A stretch of 64,000 nt of DNA. Origin: CALBPI01 sp039027435. Lineage in GTDB: Bacteria > Pseudomonadota > Gammaproteobacteria > Steroidobacterales > Woeseiaceae. Below, one piece after another: positions 51,537-60,651 of the stretch (the first letter of the stretch is position 1; each line of letters opens with the position of its first letter). Made by a program: the position numbers and the translations under genes. The stretch spans positions 1 to 64,000 of the forward strand of contig JBCCKF010000011.1 of assembly GCA_039027435.1 (NCBI GenBank), written 5' to 3'. Under the pieces are notes generated by a model, which searched no databases, was not told the origin of the DNA, and saw nothing but the letters and a program-made list of their open reading frames with translations.

Positions 51537-53063
51537 ATGACCCTGCTATCTGCTCCGGCGCACCGGCCGCGATCATACCTCACGAAGCTTGCACACATGT
51601 TGGTGGTAGCGCTGTCCCTGTTTGGGTCGCTAGGCGCAGCCGCTGACGACAACCTGCCGAAGGAAATCCAGCGAGCGCTCGACCGGTATGAGCTGGATGC
51701 CGACGGATTCAGCCTATGGGTGCAGCCGGTCGATGGCGGCCCCGCAGTCATTGCGCACAACGCCGAAACTCCGCGGAATCCGGCGTCGACCATGAAGCTC
51801 GTTACGACGCTGGCCAGTCTGGAGCTGCTGCGCCCCGACTATCAGTGGCAAACCGAGGTGTTTCTCCTGGGTGAGCTGGGTCGCGATGGCGTGTTGCAAG
51901 GCGATCTCGCGATCCGCGGAGGTGGTGACCCGTATTTGGTGGAAGAGTCGTTGGAGAGACTGGTCGTCGAAATGCGGCGGCGCGGACTGCGTCGCATCAC
52001 CGGTGACATCTTGCTGGACGATAGCGCATTTGAGCTGGAGGCGGTCGACCCTGGCGCCTTCGATCAGGAGCCGCTGCGCGCCTACAACGTGGCGCCGGAC
52101 GCATTGCTAGTGAACTTCAAGGTAGTGCGGTTCTTCTTCGAACCCGATTCGCAAACACGTCAGGTGCGAATCACCACTCTGCCAGTGATGCCGGAGCTGC
52201 AGATCGAAAACAACCTCAAGCTGATTCGCGGGCGCTGTCGCGGTTATCAAAAAGGGGTGGCTGTGAGTGCAGAAGCGAATGGCACTCGCGTGCGCTTCTC
52301 CGGAACGTTTCCAGATGGCTGCGAGCGCTACTCGCTAGCGCGTTCATTGCTCACCCACGACGCGTATGCCGCGTCATTGTTCAGCACCATTTGGGCGAGA
52401 CATGGGGGTCAGATTGACGGTGCGATGCGCAGTGGTGTGGTCGGCGATGCGCTTGAACCCTGGTTGGTTTGGTCATCCAGACCGCTGACCGATCAGATTC
52501 GATTGATCAACAAGAACTCGAATAACGTCATGACTCGGCAGTTGTTCCTTACTCTCGGATTGGAAGCGTATGGCGAGCCAGCGACACTGACCAAGGCACG
52601 CTCGCGGCTCGCACAGTGGCTCTCTGATGGCGGTTTTGATGCCGAGCGCATCGTGATCGATAACGGCGCCGGGCTATCCCGCGATGCCCGAATTTCGGCT
52701 GCGGGCTTAGGCCGCTTGCTGATGCGCGGTTGGCGCAGCCCCTACATGCCGGAATTCGTGGCATCACTCTCGCTCGTGGGTCTGGACGGCACGTTCCGGC
52801 GGAGATTCCGCAGCGGGCCGATCACGGGTCGGGCGCATTTGAAGACGGGAAGACTGGACGGTGTGAGTGCCATGGCCGGTTATTCAATGGCGGCCGATGG
52901 TCGCCGCTATATCGTTGTGGCGCTGCACAACGCGCCCGATGTTCACCGCGGTACGGGTGAGGTTGTGCAGAATGCGGTGCTAGAGTGGCTTCACCGCTAT
53001 GAGGCCGAGACGCAGGTGGCCGATGATGCTGCGACTGGAATGACAGGCAGTGTGTCGCCGTGA
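51537..53063 (+). CDS. dacB: D-alanyl-D-alanine carboxypeptidase/endopeptidase (PBP4)
   Basis: 508-residue periplasmic penicillin-binding protein of class C. Hydrophobic signal at about 20-36, then catalytic motifs SxxK in NPASTMKLVTTL, SxN in NKNSNNVMTRQ and KTG in HLKTGRLDGVSAMAG. The large inserted domain between SxxK and SxN is the typical S13 family feature. It trims and cuts peptidoglycan cross-links. The next gene starts over its stop region. Confidence 0.95.
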   Translation: MTLLSAPAHRPRSYLTKLAHMLVVALSLFGSLGAAADDNLPKEIQRALDRYELDADGFSLWVQPVDGGPAVIAHNAETPRNPASTMKLVTTLASLELLRPDYQWQTEVFLLGELGRDGVLQGDLAIRGGGDPYLVEESLERLVVEMRRRGLRRITGDILLDDSAFELEAVDPGAFDQEPLRAYNVAPDALLVNFKVVRFFFEPDSQTRQVRITTLPVMPELQIENNLKLIRGRCRGYQKGVAVSAEANGTRVRFSGTFPDGCERYSLARSLLTHDAYAASLFSTIWARHGGQIDGAMRSGVVGDALEPWLVWSSRPLTDQIRLINKNSNNVMTRQLFLTLGLEAYGEPATLTKARSRLAQWLSDGGFDAERIVIDNGAGLSRDARISAAGLGRLLMRGWRSPYMPEFVASLSLVGLDGTFRRRFRSGPITGRAHLKTGRLDGVSAMAGYSMAADGRRYIVVALHNAPDVHRGTGEVVQNAVLEWLHRYEAETQVADDAATGMTGSVSP

Positions 53064-53074
53064 GGAATAGAACT

Positions 53075-53686
53075 ATGGGATCAAACGCCCGCGCATTCAC
53101 ATTCTGGGCATTGTTGTTGTTGGCGCCAACGGTGGTCATGGCGCAATCCGAGACGGTCTATGTGACTGACGTACTGCGGTTGGGTCTGCACCAGGCGGCG
53201 GATACCTCCGATCGTGCATTTCGCTCGCTGGAAAGTGGCCAGGAAATGACCGTGCTGGAGCGCAACTCTCTCTATGCTCGCGTGCGTCTACCTGACGGCA
53301 CCGAAGGTTGGGTGAAGGCGGGTTTCTTAATAACAGACCCGCCGGCGAGATTCGTTGTGGATCAAGCCAATGCGCGTGCTGCGTCGGCGGAGGCCGAGCT
53401 CGAATCGTTTCGAAATTCCGCCTCGGGTGCACTCGGACGCGTTGCGGATCTCGAGAGCCGTCTCACGAGCGCCGAGGCTGCGCTCGCGCAGACGGAGCAG
53501 GACCGGGACGTGGCCACTGGGGAGCTCGATGAACTCCGCGCACGCATGCGGGCCTACAGTTTTAGCCTCCCCTGGCCGATGGCATTGGGAGGTCTGGCAA
53601 TAGCCTTGGTGCTCGGGTTTGCTGCAGGATTCTGGTGGATCGACAGCCGCAGCCGTAAACGACACGGCGGTTTCCGTATTTACTAG
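53075..53686 (+). CDS. SH3-domain membrane protein (TIGR04211/YgiM-like)
   Basis: 203 residues: signal peptide (ALLLLAPTVVMA), SH3b domain at about 25-85 (TVYVTDVLRLGLHQAADTSDRAFRSLESGQEMTVLER and GTEGWVKAGFLITDPPA), a coiled coil of about 70 residues (AELESFRNSASGALGRVADLESRL), and a C-terminal transmembrane helix with basic tail. ATG 53075 follows GAGGAA; an upstream GTG at 53060 overlaps the dacB stop. Its architecture and position by dacB point to a cell-wall-associated role. Confidence 0.88.
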   Translation: MGSNARAFTFWALLLLAPTVVMAQSETVYVTDVLRLGLHQAADTSDRAFRSLESGQEMTVLERNSLYARVRLPDGTEGWVKAGFLITDPPARFVVDQANARAASAEAELESFRNSASGALGRVADLESRLTSAEAALAQTEQDRDVATGELDELRARMRAYSFSLPWPMALGGLAIALVLGFAAGFWWIDSRSRKRHGGFRIY

Positions 53687-53797
53687 GGATCGCGGCCGTT
53701 GAGACGGCGATCACGGAACCGGGCAACGAGCTTAAGTTAATGTCTGGCCATGGTTTTTGGTACCGGCGCACTGAGCGCCCGGGTTACCGGGGAAGTG

Positions 53798-55672
53798 ATG
53801 TCGGACTTAGCACCACAATTTTCAGTGCCCGCAGGGACAGACTCCCTGCGGATCGCGCTCAGTGATGCCCATCGCGAACTCGATCTGATTTACGGGCTCG
53901 AACAGCGTCTTGAGACCGAGACTCACGGTCAGGCGCGATTGTCCCGCCTTCTGAGAGAACTGACACACCATATCGGCATGAGCTACAGCGTGCTGTTGGT
54001 GCCATCCCGTCGTATTCGAATCCGTATCGCGCATCGAAGCTGGAATGGTATCGACAAGAAGGCATTCGACCACGAGTTGCTGCGTGACGTATTGCCGAAA
54101 TTCGCCAATATTGAACAGCCGGTGGTACTCCAGCGTCGTGGGCTACCGCGTGGCGCTTCTGGGAAAGACGACAAATGGCAGATGATTCTCGCCCCGGTGC
54201 GCGATGAACATCAGCAGCCCATCGGCGTTCTGGCAACCGCTTGCCAAACCGAAGGGCATCCCTTGGGAATCGAGGCCGAGCGCCTGACGGGTCACTTTGT
54301 CAGGCTCGCAGTGCGCATCATCGGCGAGAGTTACGATCGGTTGACGGGTCTGATTCGACAGCGTGACTTCAGCGCGATTCTCGACAAGCTGACCGGCGAA
54401 GAGCAGGAAGCGGACGACGACCATTGCCTCGTCTACTTCGATCTCGACCAGTTTGAGGTTGTCAGCGATCGCTTCGGCACGCGCGCGGGTGAGGAAGTCC
54501 TGGAGCGCTTCGCGCGCATCGCCGCGAGCCGACTGCCAGGCGGAAGCTCCCTCTCTCGTATCGAGGGCGACCGTTTCGCGGCGCTATTGCGTCACAAGGA
54601 TCTCAACGAGGGCGTTGCGTTTGCTGAGGTTGTGCGCACCGAGTGCCAGCGTCTTGTCTACGTGAAAGGCGAATCCTCGGTCGCCGTGACGGTGAGCGCC
54701 GGTGTGGTGGAGATCAACGATCAGCAGTCGCTGACCGAACACCCACTGACGATGGCACGCATGGCGTGCAGCAAGGCCACCGATCACGGCGGCGATCGTA
54801 TTGAATGCTTCGACCCCTACGACAAGAGTATCGTGCGTCGGGTCGATAACTTGCAGGTGTTCGCACAGCTGCAGGAGGCGATCAGCAACGATGCCTTTGT
54901 ACTGGATGCGCAGCCGATCCGCCCGCTACAGACCGAAAGCGGTCTGCCGCACCTCGAGATTCTGCTGCGCATGACTGGTCCGGGCGGCGATATACTGTTG
55001 CCCCAGCAGTTCTTCTCGGCAGCCGAGCAGTATCAGTTGATGCCGAGGCTTGACCGTTACGTCATCAAGCGGTTTTTCCAGATTCTTGATCAGTTCGATG
55101 ATCTTCTTTCACTGTCTGACACCACATTCGCGATCAATCTTTCGGGTCAGTCGCTGGGTGAGCCGACGTTCCATGACTTTGTCCGCCAGCATGTTGTGGA
55201 GAGTCATCTTCAGCCGCAACAGCTCTGCTTCGAAATCACCGAAACGGCGGCCATAGCTAACCGTGAGTCTGCGATCGCATTCATGCACAGCATGCGCGAG
55301 CTGGGTTGCAAATTCGCGCTGGATGATTTTGGGGCAGGTCTTAGCTCATTCGCTTATCTGCGCGACATGCCGGTAGACACATTGAAGATCGATGGCAGCT
55401 TTGTGCGGGATCTCGACACCAATAAAGTGTCTGAATCGATGGTTGCCGCGGTGGCACAGGTCGCTCGCGTCATGGAACTCAAGACCGTCGCCGAATTTGT
55501 CGAGACGCCCGCCGTGCTCGCGGGTCTGAAGCGACTGGGTGTGGACTACGGGCAGGGCTATTTGCTCGGCAAACCGCAACCGCTCCTGGATCAGATTCGC
55601 TCTCTTGCCGATTCCGGCAGCTATGCCCTCAACAATACTGGCATCTCGCGGGGGCTCTCCGCCATCAGCTAG
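53798..55672 (+). CDS. GAF-like, degenerate GGDEF plus EAL protein
   Basis: 624 residues. An N-terminal GAF-like region (about 25-175) precedes a GGDEF domain whose signature is EGDRF (in LSRIEGDRFAALL) instead of GGDEF, so cyclase activity is probably lost. The EAL domain (about 345-600) keeps the key residues: EILLRM (ExLxR), INLSGQSL, EITETAAI, DDFGAGLSSF, LKIDGSFV and AEFVE. It may be a c-di-GMP phosphodiesterase or effector. ATG 53798 has GGGGA upstream. Confidence 0.9.
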   Translation: MSDLAPQFSVPAGTDSLRIALSDAHRELDLIYGLEQRLETETHGQARLSRLLRELTHHIGMSYSVLLVPSRRIRIRIAHRSWNGIDKKAFDHELLRDVLPKFANIEQPVVLQRRGLPRGASGKDDKWQMILAPVRDEHQQPIGVLATACQTEGHPLGIEAERLTGHFVRLAVRIIGESYDRLTGLIRQRDFSAILDKLTGEEQEADDDHCLVYFDLDQFEVVSDRFGTRAGEEVLERFARIAASRLPGGSSLSRIEGDRFAALLRHKDLNEGVAFAEVVRTECQRLVYVKGESSVAVTVSAGVVEINDQQSLTEHPLTMARMACSKATDHGGDRIECFDPYDKSIVRRVDNLQVFAQLQEAISNDAFVLDAQPIRPLQTESGLPHLEILLRMTGPGGDILLPQQFFSAAEQYQLMPRLDRYVIKRFFQILDQFDDLLSLSDTTFAINLSGQSLGEPTFHDFVRQHVVESHLQPQQLCFEITETAAIANRESAIAFMHSMRELGCKFALDDFGAGLSSFAYLRDMPVDTLKIDGSFVRDLDTNKVSESMVAAVAQVARVMELKTVAEFVETPAVLAGLKRLGVDYGQGYLLGKPQPLLDQIRSLADSGSYALNNTGISRGLSAIS

Positions 55673-55720
55673 ATGTGCTCGATTTGGTCCGCTGCTTGAG
55701 CGGGTGCCACAATCGGTAGC

Positions 55721-56176
55721 ATGCGCCTGCTCATCGTTCACCACGCACCGTCAGAGAATACGCAGCGCCTTCTCGAGGCGGCATCCGTCTCTGCTGGCGA
55801 TATCGACGAATCGCTCGAAGTCGTGAGTCTGGACAGCCTCGCTGTGGACGCCGCACGGGTTCGTGAAGCCGATGCCCTGATGGTCGGCACGACCGAGAAC
55901 TTCGGTGGTATGGCTGGGCGCACCAAGGATTTTTTCGAACGAATCTACTATCCACTCGGACAGGATCTCGCCGGGTTGCCATTCGCCTGTTACATCCGTG
56001 CCGGCGAGGACGGACAAGGCACGGTCCAGGGTATCGAGCGCATCGTCACGGGATTGCGCTGGCGCACGGTGCAGCCGCCTCTGGTGCTGCGGGGTGGCTG
56101 GTCTCCGGACATGCCTGACCGGGTCTCTGAGCTCGCCGCCACCCTTGCCGCAGGGCTGGTTGCGGGAATTTTCTGA
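55721..56176 (+). CDS. Flavodoxin-like NAD(P)H-dependent oxidoreductase
   Basis: 151-residue single-domain protein with an N-terminal flavodoxin-like strand and loop (RLLIVHHAPSENTQRLLEA), GTTENFGGMAGRTKDFFERIYYP resembling the FMN loop of WrbA/flavodoxin-like proteins, and a short C-terminus. Electron partner unknown. A 43-residue membrane protein gene and a terminator follow. Confidence 0.8.
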   Translation: MRLLIVHHAPSENTQRLLEAASVSAGDIDESLEVVSLDSLAVDAARVREADALMVGTTENFGGMAGRTKDFFERIYYPLGQDLAGLPFACYIRAGEDGQGTVQGIERIVTGLRWRTVQPPLVLRGGWSPDMPDRVSELAATLAAGLVAGIF

Positions 56177-56268
56177 TTTTCTCGATTTTGGTGGGATAAG
56201 CGTCTCAGTTGTGACACCAACCTTGGTAAGCGGCAGGGAAAGTCGTCTACAGGCATTGGAGCAATTGA

Positions 56269-56400
56269 ATGAGCGCGTCAGAACTCGAGGACCACGCCAT
56301 TGAGCGAGAACGGAATTTCGCATCGGCAGCACTCGTATTGACGACGATTTATGGTCTTTTCCTGATCGCGCTCATAGCAATGAATGCCAGCTGGGTATAG
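56269..56400 (+). CDS. 43-residue single-pass membrane protein
   Basis: Small ORF starting at ATG 56269, with GGAG 9 bases upstream, and ending at TAG 56398-56400. The product has a charged N-terminus (SELEDHAIERERNF) and one hydrophobic helix (ALVLTTIYGLFLIALIAMNA). The acidic/basic front followed by one helix is typical of real small inner-membrane proteins. It ends about 45 bases before a strong terminator. No family recognised. Confidence 0.6.
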   Translation: MSASELEDHAIERERNFASAALVLTTIYGLFLIALIAMNASWV

Positions 56401-56445
56401 CCGCACACCTGTGTCCAGCGTCTAGAGACAGCTTGCTTGGAACTT

Positions 56446-56514
56446 CGCCGTCGGAGTCTGGGGGAACCCCTTCATCGCACACGCCTCTCCCAGTCTTCGA
56501 TGGCGGTTTTTTTT
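56446..56514 (+). terminator. Rho-independent terminator ahead of glnE
   Basis: Arms 56446-56462 and 56489-56505 pair over 17 positions (two G-T pairs, one mismatch) with a small inner GGGG/CCCC hairpin in the loop, followed by eight T residues at 56507-56514. It closes the unit containing the flavodoxin-like and small membrane protein genes, 30 bases before glnE. Confidence 0.82.
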
Positions 56515-56543
56515 GAACGGCTCAGTGGGGCTACACTCCCCGC

Positions 56544-59408
56544 ATGTGGAACCGGATCAATGAAGTACTGGCACACCAGCCCTGGTACGCCGCCCGGCCC
56601 GAACTTCAGCACACACTCCGTCATTGGTATTCGGCGTTGTCCGAGATCGACAGGAGTGCAGCCGCCGCTCTAGCCGCTGCCGCCGACTCGCAACCGGCTT
56701 TTTGGCGTGCCGCGGCAGCTAGCGCTTTCGTCCGTGATGCAGCGCTACAGGAGTCTCAAAGTGTTGCTGACGTTGTAACCAGCCATGCGCGCCACGAACT
56801 GGTTGATCGCGCGCACCTCGATGCTGTGGTTGCGGAGCTGGGGGCCGAGCGCGGGTTGCGACGATTTCGACGCCAACTGATGCTGCAGATTGCGTGGCGC
56901 GATGCCGCTGACCAGTTGCCGTTGGCGAAGGTCCTCGAAGCGCTGAGCACATTTGCGGACGCAGCGATTGAGATTGCCCTTGCAGCGGCTCGCGAGCGAC
57001 TTCAAGAGCGTCATGGCGAGTTGCGCACGCGTGATGGCGACGTTGTGCCGCTCCAGGTGGTTTGCATGGGTAAGCTCGGCGGGGGTGAGCTCAACTTCTC
57101 GTCGGATATCGACATTTTCTTCGTGTATCCGCAGACCGGTGAAAGCGATGGCCGCCGCGCCCTGCACGCCGAAGAGTATTGCCTGCGTCAGGCGCGATTG
57201 GTGATCGATATACTCGATCGGGTCACAGAGCTCGGACGCGTATTCCGCGTGGATACGCGCTTGCGGCCCTTCGGCAGCGCAGGGCCTCTTGCGATCAGTC
57301 TCGATGCGCTTGAGGTCTATCTGCAACGGCACGGCCGCGATTGGGAGCGTTATGCGTTTGTGAAGGCGAGGATGGTGGGCGAAGACCCGAACCACCTCAC
57401 GCGCGACTGGTTTTCGGACTGCCTCAATCGATTTGTCTACCGTGCCTACCTCGACTTCACTGTTTTACAGTCCTTGCGCGATATGCAGCGCACGATTGAG
57501 CGGGAAGCGACGAGCCAGGAGGCTGCGCGCGACATCAAGCGCGGTACCGGGGGCATTCGTGAAATCGAGTTCATTATTCAGTCCTGGCAGCTGATTCGCG
57601 GTGGCAGGCTCCCGGCGCTGCAGACGACTTCTCTCTATTCGGCGCTGGACGCCGTGGCCGCCGCCGATTGCATCAGTGCGCAAATGGCCGAGGAGCTGCT
57701 CGAGGCTTACGACCACCTGCGAGTCCTCGAGAATCGCTTGCAGGGGCTGGCGGATCGTCAGACGCACTCGCTGCCGGACACCGAGTCAGAACGCGATGCG
57801 TTGGTCCTGTCGATGGGCATGGATAGTTGGGAATCACTGGTCACAACACTCGATATCCACCGGCGGCGGGTGACCGAGGCGTTTCGCGGGCTGGTTTTCG
57901 CTGCCGCCGAAAATGATGCGCAGCGCGATTCGACCCCGGACTGGCTTTCGATTGACCGCGGGGAGATCAAGCAGTCGTTGTCGGAGCGAGGTCTTGGCGA
58001 GATCGATGCGCTCGTTGCGCTACTCGAGGGGTTTGCAAGGCGCATGCAGCAACAGCCGCTCACCGAAGCGGTACAAGATCGTATTCGCGGCGCAGTGAAC
58101 GCGATTGTTGTGCGGTTGCCAGCATTCACACCGGCATCGGCGGTGCTTGAGCGCGCGCTCAAGCTGGTGGAGTCGGTGTGTCGGCGCAGCGCCTATCTTG
58201 TATTGCTGGTGGAGCAACCCGAAGCAACCGATCGCCTGCTGCGCTTGCTTGCGTCTAGCCGCTTTGTCGCTGAGCAGTTGGCAGAGCAGCCTATGCTGTT
58301 GGACGAATTGCTCGATGCATCGCTGTTTGCCGAACCTATGGACATCGACCAGATGCGCGCGGAGCTGGACGCGTTAGTACGCGCCCACGACGGGTCGGAC
58401 GTCGAGAATCAGACCAGCACACTGGTGCGCTTTGTTCGGACCACGCAGTTTCGTATCGCCGTTGCAGACGTGAGTGGCGTGCTGGAGATCATGCGTGTCA
58501 GCGATCGCCTGAGCAACACGGCCACGGTGGTGTTGGAGCGCACGTTGGCGCTTGCCTGGAATGACATGGTTGCCCGTCATGGAAAGCCCGCAGGCACTGA
58601 CGCCGATGCGCCAGGGTTTGCCGTCATCGGATACGGCAAGCTTGGTGGGCTGGAGCTCGGCTACGGATCCGATCTCGATATCGTGTTTCTGCATGATCTC
58701 GGGGACGGCGAGACGGATGGTGCGATGCCGCTGGATAATGCGAGATTCGCGATGCGGTTGGCGCGACGGATGGTGCATCTTCTGTCGGTGCAAACCGGGC
58801 ATGGGAAACTCTACGAAGTCGACATGCGGTTGCGACCCAGTGGTCGTTCTGGACTGTTGGTGTCCTCAGTAGCAGCTTTTCGGCGCTATCAGCAGAAAGA
58901 TGCATGGACTTGGGAACATCAGGCCCTGGTGCGCGCGCGCGCGGTGGCTGGCGATGCGGCTGTTATGCGCAGCTTCGAACAGGTCCGTCGCGATACGCTG
59001 GTGGATAGCGTTAATCGAGACTCACTGCGTGTCGCTGTGGCCGATATGCGCCGGCGGATGCGTGAGAATCTATCGCGATCCGGGCCCAATGAGTTCGACC
59101 TGAAGCAGGACCCGGGCGGCATCGCCGACCTCGAGTTCCTGGTGCAGTACCTCGTATTGCTGCATGCACCTGCGCACACAGCGCTGCTGGAGTGGACCGA
59201 CAACATCCGTCAACTCGACAGTCTGGCAAGCCATGGTGTGCTCACGAGCGAAACGGCCCAGTCGTTACAGGAGGCTTATATCGAGCTGCGCGCGACGGTG
59301 CACCGCATGGCGCTCGACGGCAATCGTCCTGTCGTACCGAGCGCCACGCTGCAGGCTGTGCGGCGTCGGGTATCTCAACAGTGGCAACACTGGTTGGGGT
59401 CGCACTAG
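56544..59408 (+). CDS. glnE: Glutamine synthetase adenylyltransferase/deadenylase
   Basis: 954-residue bifunctional regulator of glutamine synthetase in nitrogen control. Two nucleotidyltransferase domains are seen: GKLGGGELNFSSDIDIFFVY near residue 180 (removase half) and YGKLGGLELGYGSDLDIVFLHD near residue 700 (transferase half), each with the G-S-D-x-D metal motif and followed by helical GlnD-PII-linker domains (KRGTGGIREIEFIIQ, KQDPGGIADLEFLVQYL). No Shine-Dalgarno is obvious at ATG 56544. Confidence 0.96.
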   Translation: MWNRINEVLAHQPWYAARPELQHTLRHWYSALSEIDRSAAAALAAAADSQPAFWRAAAASAFVRDAALQESQSVADVVTSHARHELVDRAHLDAVVAELGAERGLRRFRRQLMLQIAWRDAADQLPLAKVLEALSTFADAAIEIALAAARERLQERHGELRTRDGDVVPLQVVCMGKLGGGELNFSSDIDIFFVYPQTGESDGRRALHAEEYCLRQARLVIDILDRVTELGRVFRVDTRLRPFGSAGPLAISLDALEVYLQRHGRDWERYAFVKARMVGEDPNHLTRDWFSDCLNRFVYRAYLDFTVLQSLRDMQRTIEREATSQEAARDIKRGTGGIREIEFIIQSWQLIRGGRLPALQTTSLYSALDAVAAADCISAQMAEELLEAYDHLRVLENRLQGLADRQTHSLPDTESERDALVLSMGMDSWESLVTTLDIHRRRVTEAFRGLVFAAAENDAQRDSTPDWLSIDRGEIKQSLSERGLGEIDALVALLEGFARRMQQQPLTEAVQDRIRGAVNAIVVRLPAFTPASAVLERALKLVESVCRRSAYLVLLVEQPEATDRLLRLLASSRFVAEQLAEQPMLLDELLDASLFAEPMDIDQMRAELDALVRAHDGSDVENQTSTLVRFVRTTQFRIAVADVSGVLEIMRVSDRLSNTATVVLERTLALAWNDMVARHGKPAGTDADAPGFAVIGYGKLGGLELGYGSDLDIVFLHDLGDGETDGAMPLDNARFAMRLARRMVHLLSVQTGHGKLYEVDMRLRPSGRSGLLVSSVAAFRRYQQKDAWTWEHQALVRARAVAGDAAVMRSFEQVRRDTLVDSVNRDSLRVAVADMRRRMRENLSRSGPNEFDLKQDPGGIADLEFLVQYLVLLHAPAHTALLEWTDNIRQLDSLASHGVLTSETAQSLQEAYIELRATVHRMALDGNRPVVPSATLQAVRRRVSQQWQHWLGSH

Positions 59409-59443
59409 TTCTCGAGAGCGGTGCTCGTGCGCGACCGACCGGG

Positions 59444-59449
59444 TATAAT
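59444..59449 (+). promoter_or_regulatory. Consensus -10 box upstream of the zf-CHCC gene
   Basis: A perfect TATAAT lies 8 bases before ATG 59458 in otherwise GC-rich sequence; the -35 region is poor. Initiation about 7 bases downstream would give a nearly leaderless mRNA if ATG 59458 is used, or a 30-base leader for ATG 59488. Confidence 0.45.
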
Positions 59450-59457
59450 TACAAGCC

Positions 59458-59682
59458 ATGCAAACGACGTCGACGAGCACCCGACCCATGTCCGAGTCGC
59501 CCCTACAACATCCGAACGCCGAAACGCACTATGTCGTAAAGGCAGCCGATCTGCCGATTTCCTGCCCTATGCCGGGCACCAGTCTTTGGAACTCGCATCC
59601 CCGCGTGTATGTGCCCGTAGAAGTGACCGGCCGGGCGAAATGCCCATATTGCGGCGCTTTGTACATACTCGAGGATGACTGA
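59458..59682 (+). CDS. zf-CHCC zinc-finger protein
   Basis: 74 residues (64 if started at Met 59488, closer to usual length). The C-terminal zf-CHCC motif is complete: CPMPGTSLWNSHPRVYVPV with Cys and His, then AKCPYCGALYIL with the Cys pair. It resembles the domain of the mitochondrial complex I NDUFS6 protein and small bacterial proteins often found among LPS and metabolic genes. Precedes hldD by 27 bases. Confidence 0.9.
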   Translation: MQTTSTSTRPMSESPLQHPNAETHYVVKAADLPISCPMPGTSLWNSHPRVYVPVEVTGRAKCPYCGALYILEDD

Positions 59683-59709
59683 GATCCGGTTCAACATGAG
59701 CGCCAGACA

Positions 59710-60651
59710 ATGATCGTGGTTACCGGCGGGGCCGGGTTTATTGGCGCGAATCTGGTCGCCGCGCTAAATGAACGCACGTCTGAGCCTGTGATGGTGGTCG
59801 ACGAGATGACCGATGGGCACAAGTTCACCAACCTTGTGGATCTCGACGTCGCCGACTATCTCGATCGCGATGAGTTTCTTGAACGCGTGACGGCTGGCGA
59901 TGACTTCGGCGGCATCAGTGCGGTGTTCCACCAAGGCGCCTGCTCAACCACCACCGAGTGGAACGGCCGCTTCATGCTCGAAAACAACTTTACCTACAGC
60001 AAGGCGCTGCTGTGGTTTTGTGAGCAGCGCCGCATCCCGTTCATCTATGCCTCTTCAGCGGCGGTTTATGGCGGCAGTTCGGCGTTTTCCGAGGTGGCGG
60101 AGAACGAGCGCCCGCTGAACGTTTATGGCTACTCGAAGCTGCTATTCGATAACTATTACCGACGGCACGCTGCGAGCTTGTCGACCCAGGTGGTCGGGCT
60201 GAGGTACTTCAACGTCTACGGTCCGCGCGAGGCACACAAGGGCAGTATGGCGAGTGTCGCCTGGCACTTCTCCAACCAGATTCTCGAGACGGGCTGCGCG
60301 CGCCTTTTCGGCGGTCACGACGGGTATGGAGATGGTGAGCAGCAGCGGGATTTTGTGCATGTCGGAGATGTCGTGGACGTGAACCTCTGGATGCTCGACC
60401 ATCCCGAGGTCAGCGGTGTTTTCAATTGCGGTACGGGTCGCGCGCAGACATTCGGCGAGGTCGCGGAGGCGGTGGTCGGTCATTTGGGCCGCGGCACCAT
60501 CGAATACATCGATTTCCCAGACCACCTCAAAGGCGCCTATCAGAGTCACACACAGGCGGATCTCACTCGCTTGAGAGCTGCAGGTTGTACGCTCGAATTT
60601 CGCGATGTGCAGCGCGGCGTCAGTGACTACATGACCGCACTCGGACGGTGA
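59710..60651 (+). CDS. hldD: ADP-L-glycero-D-manno-heptose 6-epimerase
   Basis: 313-residue short-chain dehydrogenase-like epimerase producing the heptose donor for LPS inner core. NADP-binding fold VTGGAGFIGANLVAAL, catalytic Tyr-x3-Lys in VYGYSKLLFDNYYR, HQGACSTTTEWNG and GLRYFNVYGPRE are all family hallmarks. The stop overlaps the waaF GTG start by 4 bases, so donor synthesis and transfer are translationally linked. Confidence 0.97.
   Translation: MIVVTGGAGFIGANLVAALNERTSEPVMVVDEMTDGHKFTNLVDLDVADYLDRDEFLERVTAGDDFGGISAVFHQGACSTTTEWNGRFMLENNFTYSKALLWFCEQRRIPFIYASSAAVYGGSSAFSEVAENERPLNVYGYSKLLFDNYYRRHAASLSTQVVGLRYFNVYGPREAHKGSMASVAWHFSNQILETGCARLFGGHDGYGDGEQQRDFVHVGDVVDVNLWMLDHPEVSGVFNCGTGRAQTFGEVAEAVVGHLGRGTIEYIDFPDHLKGAYQSHTQADLTRLRAAGCTLEFRDVQRGVSDYMTALGR

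Noticed and set aside
56745..57395. 216-residue minus-strand frame within glnE
   Set aside because: The glnE catalytic motifs lie on the other strand through this stretch; the antisense product has shadow composition.
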